Origin: Mycolicibacterium novocastrense
GTDB lineage: Bacteria; Actinomycetota; Actinomycetes; Mycobacteriales; Mycobacteriaceae
Assembly: GCF_001570485.1 (NCBI RefSeq)
Contig: NZ_BCTA01000011.1
Location: 62,001-126,000 of the forward strand
Direction of reading: 5' to 3'
DNA: 64,000 nt
The notes below the pieces were generated by a model, which ran no database searches, was not told where the DNA came from, and worked only from the letters and a program-made list of their open reading frames with translations. Positions 51,020 to 60,718 of the stretch are shown one piece after another; the first letter of the stretch is position 1, and each line of letters begins with the position of its first letter. The translations under genes and the position numbers were made by a program.

Positions 51020-52328
51020 CTCCGGTCATCCGTTCCGAATCGGGCAGGTCCAGGTAGCGCTCGAGGTTGCGGTGCATGTTGATCACGCGGCGCTCCTCGT
51101 TGGACAGCGTCAGGTGCGTCAAGCCCGGCTGGTGCAGGCCTCGCTGCAAACCGGCCAACACCGAGATGTCTTGCGTGAGAACCAGTCCCGGGTGCGCATC
51201 GTCGGCCGTCATGCGCACGTCGACGGGCGTGGCGCGGGGCGCGCCGGGCGTCATCCGTGTCCACAGCAGCATCACCAGTTCGCCGTGGTCCGGATCCGAT
51301 CCCGGATGTGACGTCATCACCGTCAGATGGTCGGCATTCATCAGCAGCGTCATGTTCGGGAAAACGTTGTACTGGTGCAGCCGCATGATCTGCTCGGTGT
51401 CGGCCCATTGCAGGTCGACGCCGCGGGAGGCGGCGAACGCGCGCGTGCGGGCGGCGATGACGTCGGCCACCGATGCGCCCGGTTCGCGGTCGTCGGGCAG
51501 GGGGGTGCCCTCCTCCACGCCCATCAACGCGCCCTGCGTGCAGACGTACGCATCCCACACCTCGTCGTCGCTGATGGGCTGCTTCAGATGCGGGCTCGGA
51601 ATCCCGTACAGCTGTTCGGATTTGCCCGTGTGTCCCCAGATCTTCTGTGGGGCGTAGACATCGTCCATACACCGGTGCAGCTCGGGGTGCAGGGTCTGAA
51701 TGTGGTAGGTCTCGCTGTATCCGTCGGCGATCGTCTTCCAGTTGGCGTCGACGTCGATCGTCATCGTGGCATAGCAGCGGAAGTCGGCGAGCTTGCACCA
51801 CTTCACGTCGGCGGGCAACTCCTCGAGGTAGTCGAGCAGCGGCATCGCGTCGACATCCAGATTGACGAAGACCAGCCGCTCCCAGGTGTCGACGGCAACC
51901 GGGAGAAGCGGGAGCTCGGACATCTGCAACGCGCCGAACCCTTTGCGGTTCGGCACCCGCCGCAGCGACCCACCGAGGTCCCAGGTCCAGCCGTGATACC
52001 CGCACCGCAGTTCGCGCAGGCCCGAGCCGGCGCCGGAGCACAGTGAGTTGCCGCGGTGCCGGCACACGTTCTGAAACGCCCGCAGAACGCCGTCGTCCCC
52101 GCAGACGATCAGCACGGAGTATGGGCCGCACCGATATTCGAAGTAGTCGCCGGGCTCGGCGACGTGGTCGAGCGTGCAGGCCAGCTGCCACACCCTGGGC
52201 CACATGCGTTCGTTCTCGAGCGCGGCGAATCCGGCGGAGTAGTACCGCTCGGCGGGCACCAGCGTGGGCCGCGCGGGTGGGGCGCCGATCGCATCTTCGC
52301 GTCGGATTTGTCGCGCTGTGTGCGTCAC
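50988..52328 (-). CDS. Rieske non-heme iron oxygenase, alpha subunit
   Basis: A 446-residue oxygenase large subunit. Rieske ligands are Cys89 and His91 (CRHRG) and Cys109 and His112 (CGYHGW). Mononuclear iron ligands are His209 and His214 in DGYSETYHIQTLHPEL. As with the first Rieske gene, no beta subunit or reductase is adjacent. GTG start with GGAAAGGA upstream. A repressor gene follows in the same operon. Confidence 0.95.
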   Translation of the reverse strand: MTHTARQIRREDAIGAPPARPTLVPAERYYSAGFAALENERMWPRVWQLACTLDHVAEPGDYFEYRCGPYSVLIVCGDDGVLRAFQNVCRHRGNSLCSGAGSGLRELRCGYHGWTWDLGGSLRRVPNRKGFGALQMSELPLLPVAVDTWERLVFVNLDVDAMPLLDYLEELPADVKWCKLADFRCYATMTIDVDANWKTIADGYSETYHIQTLHPELHRCMDDVYAPQKIWGHTGKSEQLYGIPSPHLKQPISDDEVWDAYVCTQGALMGVEEGTPLPDDREPGASVADVIAARTRAFAASRGVDLQWADTEQIMRLHQYNVFPNMTLLMNADHLTVMTSHPGSDPDHGELVMLLWTRMTPGAPRATPVDVRMTADDAHPGLVLTQDISVLAGLQRGLHQPGLTHLTLSNEERRVINMHRNLERYLDLPDSERMTGGEPGDITAGR

Positions 52329-52360
52329 GAACGGTCCTTTCCGAAGTCGCCGCGAAGCCT

Positions 52361-52377
52361 CTGTAACGGTGTTACAG
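52361..52377. promoter_or_regulatory. Perfect palindromic operator, TetR type
   Basis: CTGTAACGGTGTTACAG: 7-base arms around GGT. It lies in the 92-base gap between the divergent Rieske and deacylase genes. TACAGT at 52373-52378 could be the plus-strand -10 element, so repressor binding would cover it. Confidence 0.8.
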
Positions 52378-52420
52378 TGCCCGACACTAGCGGCTGAAAT
52401 CCGGATGCGGAGGGCTTATC

Positions 52421-54181
52421 GTGTTCGACCTGAAGATCACCGGCGGAACCGTCGTCGACGGCACAGGAGCGGACCGGTTCGGCGCGGACATCGGCATCAG
52501 GGACGGCAAGATCGTCGAAGTCCGTCGTCGTGGACCTGGCGACGCTCCGCTCGAGGGCGAGGCCGCGGAGACGATCGATGCGACCGGGAAAGTCGTCGCG
52601 CCCGGCTTCGTCGACATCCACACGCACTACGACGGGCAGGTCAGCTGGGACAGCCTGCTCGAGCCCTCGAGCGGCCACGGGGTGACCACCGTGGTGACCG
52701 GCAATTGCGGGGTCGGGTTCGCACCCGTGCGGCCGGGCCACGAGGAATGGCTGATCGGGTTGATGGAGGGCGTCGAGGACATCCCGGGAACCGCGCTCAC
52801 CGAGGGCATCTCGTGGGGGTGGGAGAGTTACCCCGAATACCTCGATGTCGTCGAAAAGCAGGACTTCGCCATCGATGTGGGCAGCCAGATCGCCCACGGC
52901 GCGGTGCGCGCATATGCGATGGGGGAGCGCGGAGCCCGCAACGAGCCCGCCTCACCGGAGGACATCGCGGCGATGGCCCGCCTCGTGCAGCAAGGCATCG
53001 AGGCCGGCGCGCTGGGTTTTTCGACATCGCGCACGTTGGGGCACCGGGCCATCGACGGCGAACCGGTCCCGGGCACCTTCGCCGCCGAGGACGAACTGTT
53101 CGGTCTCGGCCGCGCCATGGCCGCGGGTGGGCGCGCGGTGTTCGAGCTGGCGCCGCAGGGAGTCGCCGGCGAGGACATCATCGCGCCCAAAAAGGAACTC
53201 GAATGGATGAAGCGTCTCGCCGCCGAGATCGACCGTCCGATCTCGTTCGGGATGATCCAGGTCGATGCGGCTCCCGACCTGTGGCGCGAACAGCTCGACA
53301 TCTCGGCGCAGGCACATGCGGCAGGCAGTGAGCTCTATCCGCAGATCGCCGCGCGTCCGTTCGGGATGCTGTTCGGCTTCCCGGGCCACCACGCCTTCAC
53401 GCACCGGCCGACCTTCCGCAAACTGAAGGCCGAAAGCAGCCGCGAGGAGTTGGGCGCACGCCTGGCGGATCCGGCGGTCAAGGCCGCGATCCTGGCCGAG
53501 AAAGACCTACCGCCGGACCCGAATGTGTTGTTCGACAACATGTTTGCCCTGGTGCAGTATTCGCTCGGCCGCATCTATTCGCTGGGCGATCCACCCGACT
53601 ACGAACCGACCGTCGAACGCACCGTGGAGAAGATCGCCAGCGAACGTGGGGAGGATCCGCTGGCCACGTTGTACGACCTGATGCTGGAGGACGACGCGAC
53701 GGCGATGCTGATGCTGCCGTTCTACAACTATTTCTACGGGAACCACGACGCGATCCGGGAGATGCTGCTGCATCCGGCGGGTGTGGTCGGGTTGTCCGAC
53801 GGCGGCGCGCATTGCGGAATGATCTGCGACGCGTCGTATCCCACCTTCTTGCTCACGCATTGGGCGCGCGACCGCCACCGCGGTGACAAACTTCCGCTGG
53901 AGTACGTGGTGCGCAAGCAATCCCACGACACCGCGCAGCTGTTCGGGCTGAGCGATCGCGGCGTCATCGAGGTGGGAAAGAAGGCCGACGTCAATGTCAT
54001 TGACATGGACGCGCTGACTCTGCATCCCGCGCGGATGGCCTACGACCTGCCCGCCGGGGGTCAGCGGCTGGTGCAGGGCGCCTCCGGTTACACCGCGACG
54101 ATCGTCAGCGGCGTGGTGACGCGGCGCGACGGCGCCGACACCGGCGCCCGGCCGGGCCGGCTTGTGCGCGGCGCTCGCTGA
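52421..54181 (+). CDS. N-acyl-D-amino-acid deacylase-type amidohydrolase
   Basis: A 586-residue amidohydrolase_3 family protein. N-terminal beta sandwich [18 protein letters not shown] leads to the HxH metal motif [10 protein letters not shown] (about residue 68). Later motifs are [20 protein letters not shown] and the metal Asp in [12 protein letters not shown]-aminoacylases and dihydroorotase-like hydrolases share it. Next to Rieske and acyl-CoA genes, it might open a lactam, or cleave an acyl-amino conjugate, but this is inference. GTG start with GGAGGGC upstream. Confidence 0.9.
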   Translation: MFDLKITGGTVVDGTGADRFGADIGIRDGKIVEVRRRGPGDAPLEGEAAETIDATGKVVAPGFVDIHTHYDGQVSWDSLLEPSSGHGVTTVVTGNCGVGFAPVRPGHEEWLIGLMEGVEDIPGTALTEGISWGWESYPEYLDVVEKQDFAIDVGSQIAHGAVRAYAMGERGARNEPASPEDIAAMARLVQQGIEAGALGFSTSRTLGHRAIDGEPVPGTFAAEDELFGLGRAMAAGGRAVFELAPQGVAGEDIIAPKKELEWMKRLAAEIDRPISFGMIQVDAAPDLWREQLDISAQAHAAGSELYPQIAARPFGMLFGFPGHHAFTHRPTFRKLKAESSREELGARLADPAVKAAILAEKDLPPDPNVLFDNMFALVQYSLGRIYSLGDPPDYEPTVERTVEKIASERGEDPLATLYDLMLEDDATAMLMLPFYNYFYGNHDAIREMLLHPAGVVGLSDGGAHCGMICDASYPTFLLTHWARDRHRGDKLPLEYVVRKQSHDTAQLFGLSDRGVIEVGKKADVNVIDMDALTLHPARMAYDLPAGGQRLVQGASGYTATIVSGVVTRRDGADTGARPGRLVRGAR

Positions 54182-54204
54182 CCTCGCAATCACCGCAGAC
54201 GAGA

Positions 54205-54234
54205 GACGGCCCCCTCGTTGCCGAGGGGGCCGTC
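54205..54234. terminator. Strong hairpin terminator
   Basis: A perfect 13-base stem GACGGCCCCCTCG with its complement, around loop TTGC. No T-tract follows, which is common for mycobacterial hairpins. It lies between two convergent genes and can serve both. Confidence 0.88.
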
Positions 54235-54248
54235 ACCGTCGTACTTAC

Positions 54249-54960
54249 TTAGTTGCTGCTGCCGGAGCCGGAGCCACTGCCCGAGCCAGAGCCGGAGCCA
54301 CTGCCCGAACCGGAGCCGGTGCCCGAGCCGGAGCCGGTGCTGCCGGTGGAGCCGGTGCCGGTGGTCGATCCGGTGCTGCCGGTGCCGGTGGTCGAGCCGG
54401 TGCTGCCGGTGGTGCCGGTGGTCGATCCGGTGCCGGTGCCCGAGCCGGAGCCGGTGCTGCCGGTGGTCGAGCCGGTCGAGCCGGTGCCGGTGGTCGAGCC
54501 GGTTGTGCCGGTCGAGCCAGTGGTGCTGCCGGTGCCGGTGCCGTCGCCCCGGCTGGTGCTGATGCCCGAGGTGTTGCTGCCGGTGTTGGTGCTGCCGCTC
54601 GCGCCGGTGCCTTCGCTCGGTGTCGCGTCGGTGCCTTCGCCCGTCTCTTCGCCCGAGGTCTCACCCGACTCCTCGCCGGTGCCTTCGCCCGACTCTTCGC
54701 CAGCGCCTGCGCTGACGTCCTCGCCGACGCCTTCGCCCGACTCCTCGCCGGTGCCTGCGGTGACGTCCTCGCCGACGCCTTCGCCCGACTCCTCGCCGGT
54801 GCCTGCGGTGACGTCCTCGCCGGTGCCGGCAGTAACGTCCTCGCCGGTGCCTTCACCGGCGCCTTCGCCGACACCTTCGCCAGCGGCCGAACCTTCGCCT
54901 TCGCCTTCGCCTTCGCCGGTGCCTTCGTCCTCACCCTCACCCTTGTCGGCGAGGCTGACC
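54249..54960 (-). repeat. Low-complexity Gly/Ser/Thr/Glu coding repeats
   Basis: The last ~235 codons are degenerate repeats: Gly-Glu rich (EGEGEGEG), then EESGEGVGED units, then Ser-Gly-Thr and a final Ser-Gly run. Imperfect 45- to 60-base DNA repeats are visible around 54700-54850. Confidence 0.85.
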
Positions 54961-55988
54961 GGAACGAGGTCACCACCGAAGCGGAACTCGCCCGGGCCGC
55001 CCAGGGCACTGAGGGTCGACGGGGCCGGAGGCGCGATCGCATTGGCAATCTGGTTGGGCAGCGTGACCGCGAGGTAGGTGAACAGACCACGGTCGAGCAG
55101 ACCCTGCCACTCCGAGGGGGAGGTGGCCGGCGTGAACCCGTTGACCAGAGCGTTGAGCGCCAGCACCGGCAGGTTCACCAGGTTGGTGATGGCATCCGTG
55201 ATGTTGCCCGCGGCCAAAGCCTCGCGCGTGGCATCAAAGATCTCCGTCGACTGGACGATCGAGCCGATGATCGGTTCGAAAATCGCCTTGGTGACCGCGA
55301 ACTCGGAGATCACATCGAGCAGCGCGGGCAACTTCTCCGCGCCGGGAAGGGCTCCCACAAAGTCGGCGGGGATGGAGAAGACGTCGATCAGCGGCCGTAC
55401 CTCCACCGAGCACCCGGAGCACGAACCAGCCATTGACCTTGGAGAACGCTTCGAAGAACTCGCCCTTCGACAGGTGAGTCAACGACTCGGTGATCACGCC
55501 GGGGAACTGCTCGGCCGCCAACCTCAGCCCCTCGAAGGTGCCCTCCAGGGCCGAGGTGATCACAGGTCCGAAGTTCGAGTTGAAATTGAGGACCTGATCG
55601 AGCAGAGGACCCGGGTTGAGGGTGTTGAGAATCAGGACATTCGCTGCCTCCCGGAAGATGTAGCCGGTGCTCAACTCCCGCAGAAGGTTGAGGTTCGCGT
55701 TGGTCGCGTCGCCGGTCAGCGTCTCCAGGCTTCCGAATGTGTTGGCGATGGCCTGCCCCCACACGAGGAGCGGATTGCTGGCCGCCGTGAGCTGGACCGC
55801 GGCGTGCGCCACGCGCTCCTGGACATCCTGAACGGTGGGCATCGGGGGGCCACCGGGCTGACCGCGATCACACCCGCACTTGCCATCGCGACGCCAGCAA
55901 CCAACAGCTTGGAGTTGCGTCGGCTCGACGGCGAGTAACTGGGTGGGAGGTCCTGAACCGGCGGACCGGCCTGAACTGCTAGTTGCAC
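54249..55988 (-). pseudogene. Exported low-complexity protein, broken by two frameshifts
   Basis: The GTG at 55988 follows AGGAGAAAAC and opens with a basic segment and signal helix, KLLVAGVAMASAGVIAV. After SPVA the frame must shift at a six-G run (55844-55849) to continue as PTVQDVQERVAHAAVQL. It shifts back near 55400-55430, where FSKVNGWFVLRVL joins EVRPLIDVFSIPADF. The two shifts are opposite, and the first and third parts are in the same frame. The full product would be about 580 residues with a Gly/Ser tail. Unknown mycobacterial exported family. Either real inactivation or sequence errors. Confidence 0.7.
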
Positions 55989-56034
55989 GTTTTCTCCTGT
56001 TGTGCCTGTGAATTTGCCAAATGGCAGCTGAAGA

Positions 56035-56053
56035 TTAGCTGAGCCTATCCTAA
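56035..56053 (-). promoter_or_regulatory. IdeR iron box overlapping the promoter
   Basis: Minus strand TTAGGATAGGCTCAGCTAA matches the IdeR consensus TTAGGTTAGGCTAACCTAA at 16 of 19 positions. A TAATCT -10 hexamer (56037-56032) overlaps its downstream edge, the arrangement of iron-repressed genes. It lies about 45 bases before the GTG at 55988. Confidence 0.75.
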
Positions 56054-56082
56054 GAGGCAAGTGATTCGTCCCACTAAATAGC

Positions 56083-56101
56083 GTGGGTTACGCTAGCCGG
56101 C
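56083..56101. promoter_or_regulatory. Weak second IdeR-like half
   Basis: GGTTACGCTAGCC matches the central 13 positions of the consensus at 11, but the flanks do not match. It is 48 bases from the strong box, centre to centre. Confidence 0.3.
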
Positions 56102-56518
56102 TTGATGATGGCGCGAAGGCGTCATAACTCGGCATATCGCAGCTGAGGCACGGTACTTGCCGATTCACGCAACGATCTCAGGGAAACCTACACGAGAGGC
56201 GCTCGTCGTCCAGGCCTACCCCATGCTCCGCGCCGTGATGTGCGCCACGTCGTAGCTTCCGTCTGCTGATCACCGACCGCGGAGTTGCTGGGGCATCGGC
56301 CGCGACGTCGCCGGAGTTTCTCGCGACCGCGGCGTGAAGATTTCGCCCGCGCAACATCCTCACGCGCAAGTGCGCATATCGGGCAAAGCGAAGTCAGCAG
56401 CACGGGCCGGCAGCCCGCACGATCGCGCGCCGAGCGACGACTTCACCTCCGCCGAGCCGCAAGACCAGCCTCGTGGCATCGCGGCCACACGAACCCGCTA
56501 CGAGCTGCCCTTTACCGA
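56102..56518. other. Intergenic stretch with no supported gene
   Basis: About 417 bases between the iron-box region and the MmpL promoter. Short open frames occur on both strands without recognisable domains. In particular no mmpS-like gene is present. Confidence 0.5.
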
Positions 56519-56548
56519 TTGACAGCAGATAATTCGACAGGCTAGATA
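56519..56548 (+). promoter_or_regulatory. Sigma-A-like promoter of the MmpL gene
   Basis: A perfect TTGACA -35 at 56519-56524, an 18-base spacer, and TAGATA at 56543-56548 as -10. Transcription would begin near 56555. Confidence 0.6.
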
Positions 56549-56624
56549 TACGACACGCACGGTGGACGGGGTCATGGGGACGCGGTCGGCGTGCGACACG
56601 CGCGCGCCATCGAAGGGTCATGGG

Positions 56625-59516
56625 ATGAGCATGATTCGACCAGCCCGCACTCCGCCCGGAACGCAGGCCGAACGTTCGCGCATTGCGCATGCCATCCGAG
56701 TGCTCTCGGTGCCGATCATCATCGGTTGGCTGGTGCTGACCGCGGCCACAAATGTGTTCGTCCCGTCGTTGGAGAAGGTCGGCGAGGCCAACACCGTCTC
56801 GATGAACGCCCACGACGCACCGGCTTTCATCGCGATGCAGCGCGTGGGCGCGAACTTCAAGGAGTTCGACTCCGACAGCAACGCGATGGTCATCTTGGAG
56901 GGCGACAAAGCGCTCGGCCCGGAAGCGCACCGCTACTACGACGACTTGATCTCCAGGCTCCGCGCCGACCCCGAACACGTCGAGCACATCGCCGATTTCT
57001 GGAGCGACCCGCTGACCGCCGCGGGGGCGCAGAGCGCAGACGGCAAGTCCGCGTATGTGCAGATCTATCTGCGCGGGAACATGGGCGAGACGATCGCCAA
57101 CGAATCGATCCAATCGGTTCGCGACATCATCGCGCAAACGCCTGCACCGCAAGGGGTCACGGCATACGTGACCGGAGGAGCGGCGCTGAACGCCGACCAA
57201 CGCGTCGCCGGCGACAAGGGGGCCGTTAAAGCGACCGTCGCCACGCTGATCGTCATCGCGGTGATGCTGCTGTTCGTCTACCGCTCGATCACCACCATGG
57301 TGCTGATCCTGTTCATCGTGTTCGTCGAACTCGGCGCCTCGCGCGGCATCGTCGCCTTCCTCGGCGACACCGGATTCATCGGGCTCTCGACGTTCGCCAC
57401 CAGCCTGCTCACCCTGATCGCCATCGCCGCGGGCACCGACTACGCGATCTTCCTCATCGGCCGGTACCAAGAGGCCCGCCAGGCCGGCGAGGACCCCGAA
57501 ACCGCGTACTACACCATGTTTCACGGCACGGCCCACGTCGTGCTGGCTTCGGGGCTCACCATCGCCGGAGCGCTGCTGTGCCTGAAGTTCACAAGGCTGC
57601 CGTGGTTCCAGACCATGGCGGTGCCGTGTGCGGTGGGCGTACTCGTCGCGGTGATCGCCGCCTTGACACTCGGTCCGGCCGTCACCGTCGTCGGCGGTCG
57701 GTTCGGACTCTTCGAACCGAAGCGGCCCATCAACTCGCGCGCTTGGCGACGGGTCGGCGTCGTGGTCGTGCGGTGGCCAGGGCCGGTGCTCGTGGCGACC
57801 TGTGCGTTGTCACTGGTCGGGTTGCTCGCACTCACCGGATACAAGGTCGACTATGACGGGCGGCACTTCCTTCCCGCAGACACCCCGGCCAACATCGGAT
57901 ACGACGTCGCCGAACGACATTTCGACGCCGCCCGGATGAACCCCGAACTGCTGATGGTCGAAAGCGACCACGACTTGCGCAATTCCGCCGACTTCCTGGT
58001 GATCGACAAGATCGCCAAGGGGATCTTCCGCGTACCCGGCATCGCCCGCGTGCAGACCATCACCCGCCCGCAGGGTAAGCCGATCGAGCACACGACGATC
58101 CCGTTCCTGCTCAGCATGCAGGGCACCACGAACCAGCTCAACCAGAAGTATCTGCAGGACCGGATGGCCGACATGCTGGTCCAGGCCGACGAAATGCAGT
58201 CGACCATCGACCAGATGGAAAAGATGGCCAGCCTGATGCAGCAGATGGCCGACACCACCCACAGCATGGTCCAGAAGACCAAGAACACGACGATCCACAT
58301 CGCCGATTTGCGCGACCACATCGCCGATTTCGACGACTTCTTCCGGCCTGTCCGCAACTACTTCTACTGGGAACCGCACTGCTACAACATCCCGATCTGC
58401 TGGTCGCTGCGTTCAATATTCGACACCCTCGACGGCATAGACACGCTGACCGATGACATCCAGCGCCTCGTGCCCGACCTCGAACGCCTCGACAGCCTGA
58501 TGCCCCAGCTGATTCTGCTGCTGCCCCAGCAGATCGAGACGATGAAGACGATGAAGACCATGATGCTGACCATGCACTCCTCGCAGAAGGGGTTGCAGGA
58601 TCAGATGGCCGCGATGCAGGAGAACTCGCATGCGATGGGTGACGCGTTCGACGCATCCATGAACGACGACTCGTTCTACCTGCCGCCAGAGGCGTTCGCG
58701 AACAAAGACTTTCAGCGCGGTATGGACAACTTCATCTCGCCCGACGGCAAGTCCGTGCGGTTCATCATCGAGCATGAGGGCGATCCGGCCACCCCCGAGG
58801 GCATCGACCACATCGACGCGATCAAGCTCGCGGCCAAAGAAGCCATCAAGGGCACACCCCTGGAGGGCTCCACCATCTACCTCGGAGGGACCGCCGCCAC
58901 GTACAAGGACATGCGCGACGGCTCCAACTACGACTTGATGATCGCCGGATTATCCGCCGCGGCATTGATTTTCATCATCATGCTGATCATCACGCGGGCG
59001 GTCGTGGCCGCCGCGGTGATCGTCGGAACGGTGCTGCTCTCGCTGGGCACGTCGTTCGGACTGTCTGTGCTCGTGTGGCAGCACCTGCTTGGCATCCGCC
59101 TGCACTGGATCGTGCTGGTGATGTCGGTGATCCTGCTGCTGGCGGTCGGCTCGGACTACAACCTGCTGCTGGTGTCCCGGTTCAAGGAGGAATTGCACCA
59201 CGGGTTCAAGGTCGCGATCATCCGTGCGATGGCCGGCTCGGGCAAAGTGGTCACCTCGGCGGGTCTGGTGTTCGCCGCGACGATGGCCTCGTTCGTGGTC
59301 GGTGATCTGCGCAGCATCGCCCAGGTCGGCACCACGATCGCGTTGGGTCTGCTGTTCGACACCCTGATCGTGCGTGCGTTCATGACACCGTCCATCGCGG
59401 CGCTGCTGGGCCGATGGTTCTGGTGGCCGCAAAGGGTGCCCACACCCGCGTCACGGCGCAGGATGGCCGCCGTGTTCCCTGACCGGGCAGCCGCGCCGAC
59501 CAGCGGTGGCCACTGA
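56625..59516 (+). CDS. MmpL-family RND transporter
   Basis: A 963-residue transporter for lipids or siderophores of the cell envelope. Twelve helices are predicted in two halves. The family motifs are [15 protein letters not shown] and [16 protein letters not shown], whose Asp-Tyr pairs carry proton coupling. Between them is a long extracellular coiled coil rich in Met and Gln (about residues 500-660), as in MmpL4/MmpL5-type members. No mmpS partner is next to it. Start choices are GTG 56562, ATG 56574 and ATG 56625; the last begins with the family's short basic N-terminus. Confidence 0.93.
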   Translation: MSMIRPARTPPGTQAERSRIAHAIRVLSVPIIIGWLVLTAATNVFVPSLEKVGEANTVSMNAHDAPAFIAMQRVGANFKEFDSDSNAMVILEGDKALGPEAHRYYDDLISRLRADPEHVEHIADFWSDPLTAAGAQSADGKSAYVQIYLRGNMGETIANESIQSVRDIIAQTPAPQGVTAYVTGGAALNADQRVAGDKGAVKATVATLIVIAVMLLFVYRSITTMVLILFIVFVELGASRGIVAFLGDTGFIGLSTFATSLLTLIAIAAGTDYAIFLIGRYQEARQAGEDPETAYYTMFHGTAHVVLASGLTIAGALLCLKFTRLPWFQTMAVPCAVGVLVAVIAALTLGPAVTVVGGRFGLFEPKRPINSRAWRRVGVVVVRWPGPVLVATCALSLVGLLALTGYKVDYDGRHFLPADTPANIGYDVAERHFDAARMNPELLMVESDHDLRNSADFLVIDKIAKGIFRVPGIARVQTITRPQGKPIEHTTIPFLLSMQGTTNQLNQKYLQDRMADMLVQADEMQSTIDQMEKMASLMQQMADTTHSMVQKTKNTTIHIADLRDHIADFDDFFRPVRNYFYWEPHCYNIPICWSLRSIFDTLDGIDTLTDDIQRLVPDLERLDSLMPQLILLLPQQIETMKTMKTMMLTMHSSQKGLQDQMAAMQENSHAMGDAFDASMNDDSFYLPPEAFANKDFQRGMDNFISPDGKSVRFIIEHEGDPATPEGIDHIDAIKLAAKEAIKGTPLEGSTIYLGGTAATYKDMRDGSNYDLMIAGLSAAALIFIIMLIITRAVVAAAVIVGTVLLSLGTSFGLSVLVWQHLLGIRLHWIVLVMSVILLLAVGSDYNLLLVSRFKEELHHGFKVAIIRAMAGSGKVVTSAGLVFAATMASFVVGDLRSIAQVGTTIALGLLFDTLIVRAFMTPSIAALLGRWFWWPQRVPTPASRRRMAAVFPDRAAAPTSGGH

Positions 59517-59586
59517 AGCCGGACCGGAGTTACGGAGCTTTCCCAACGCGCTCCTTCTCGTGCGCCTGTGGTGCCATGATGGGCAG

Positions 59587-60255
59587 ATGACGAACCCGGA
59601 CGTCGCAGACAGCCCTCTGCCGTCCGCCTCGGACTGGGCGATCGCCGACCGCAACGTCGGCACGTTCCGGTTCTGGTTCGTCGGGCAGCGTTGGGAGTGG
59701 TCGGACGAAGTAGCCCGGATGCACGGCTATGAGCCCGGCGCCGTCGTGCCGACGACCGAGCTGCTGCTGTCGCACAAGCATCCCGACGACCGACAGCACG
59801 TCCAGGACCTACTGGACCACGCCCTGCACTTGGGTGGCTCGTTCTCCAGCCGCCACCGGTTCATCGACACCGCGGGCAGGTTGCACACCGTGATCGTGAT
59901 CGGCGACCGGATGCTCGACGACCAGGGTGCGGTGGTCGGCACCGAGGGCTACTACATCGACCTGACCGACACGTTCGCCCATACCCGCCGCCAGGCGCTG
60001 AGCGAGTCGCTGCCCGAGCTGTTCAACGCCCGAGCCGCCATCGAGCAAGCCAAAGGCGCCCTGATGCTCGTCTACCGCATCGACGCCGAGGCCGCGTTCG
60101 AATTGCTGATGTGGCGCTCACAGCACACCAACACGAAATTGCGCGCGCTCGCGGCGCAGATCGTCGCCGAAGTCGGCACGATCGATCCCCAGCGTGACGA
60201 CCTGCGAAGGCAGTTCGACCACCTGCTTCTCACCGCGCACACCCGCGCCCGGTAG
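59587..60255 (+). CDS. PAS-ANTAR signalling protein
   Basis: A 222-residue protein. A PAS domain (about residues 15-130, with GTFRFWFVGQRWEWSDEVARMHGYEP) senses a signal; an ANTAR RNA-binding domain follows (ARAAIEQAKGALMLVYRIDAEAAFELLMWRSQHTNTKLRALAAQIV). ANTAR proteins bind paired hairpins and prevent termination. ATG at 59587 is where the conserved part begins. It stands upstream of a STAS gene, 112 bases apart. Confidence 0.9.
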   Translation: MTNPDVADSPLPSASDWAIADRNVGTFRFWFVGQRWEWSDEVARMHGYEPGAVVPTTELLLSHKHPDDRQHVQDLLDHALHLGGSFSSRHRFIDTAGRLHTVIVIGDRMLDDQGAVVGTEGYYIDLTDTFAHTRRQALSESLPELFNARAAIEQAKGALMLVYRIDAEAAFELLMWRSQHTNTKLRALAAQIVAEVGTIDPQRDDLRRQFDHLLLTAHTRAR

Positions 60256-60367
60256 GTGATCGAGGGCCGTGGATGCGCGTCGTAACTGAAGTCGTCCCAG
60301 CCGGGGTATCACCAGGGCATGACAAGACAGACGCGCAAACCGCTTGGCCGCTGACGGGTGAGATGAC

Positions 60368-60718
60368 GTGGCGCAGATAGAGGTGGGCCTGGACGTGCGC
60401 GACACCGCGGTGGTGGTGTCGGTAGCCGGCGAGATCGACTCGAACAGCGTCGGAGCTCTGCAACCCCATTTCGACCGCGCCGTCGAGGCCGCCGATGGGC
60501 ATCCGGCCAAATTGCTGATCGTCGAACTGTCCAGGGTCGGGTACTTCGGTAGTGCGGGACTCAACGCCGTACTCGAGTGTTACGAGAAAGGCTTGGCCGC
60601 CGGAGTCGCGGTGCGGTTGGTGGCCGCCAACCCCGAGGTGGTCCGTCCCATCGAGGTCACCAAGCTCGACAAGGTTCTGCGACCGTACGGATCCGTGGCC
60701 GATGCGGTCGACGGATGA
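60368..60718 (+). CDS. STAS-domain anti-sigma factor antagonist
   Basis: A 116-residue STAS protein. The phosphorylation site is in the conserved loop GYFGSAGLNAVLE. Unphosphorylated antagonist would bind an anti-sigma kinase and free its sigma factor. GTG start. The stop overlaps the next gene's ATG as ATGA, so a shared signal path with the SpoIIE phosphatase is expected. Confidence 0.92.
   Translation: MAQIEVGLDVRDTAVVVSVAGEIDSNSVGALQPHFDRAVEAADGHPAKLLIVELSRVGYFGSAGLNAVLECYEKGLAAGVAVRLVAANPEVVRPIEVTKLDKVLRPYGSVADAVDG

Noticed and set aside
52361..52377. KstR site
   Set aside because: KstR needs two bases between AAC and GTT; here there are three.
54253..55077. Long plus-strand open frame rich in Pro-Glu-Pro-Val
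   Set aside because: It is the mirror of the Gly/Ser/Glu coding repeats on the other strand and has no domain.
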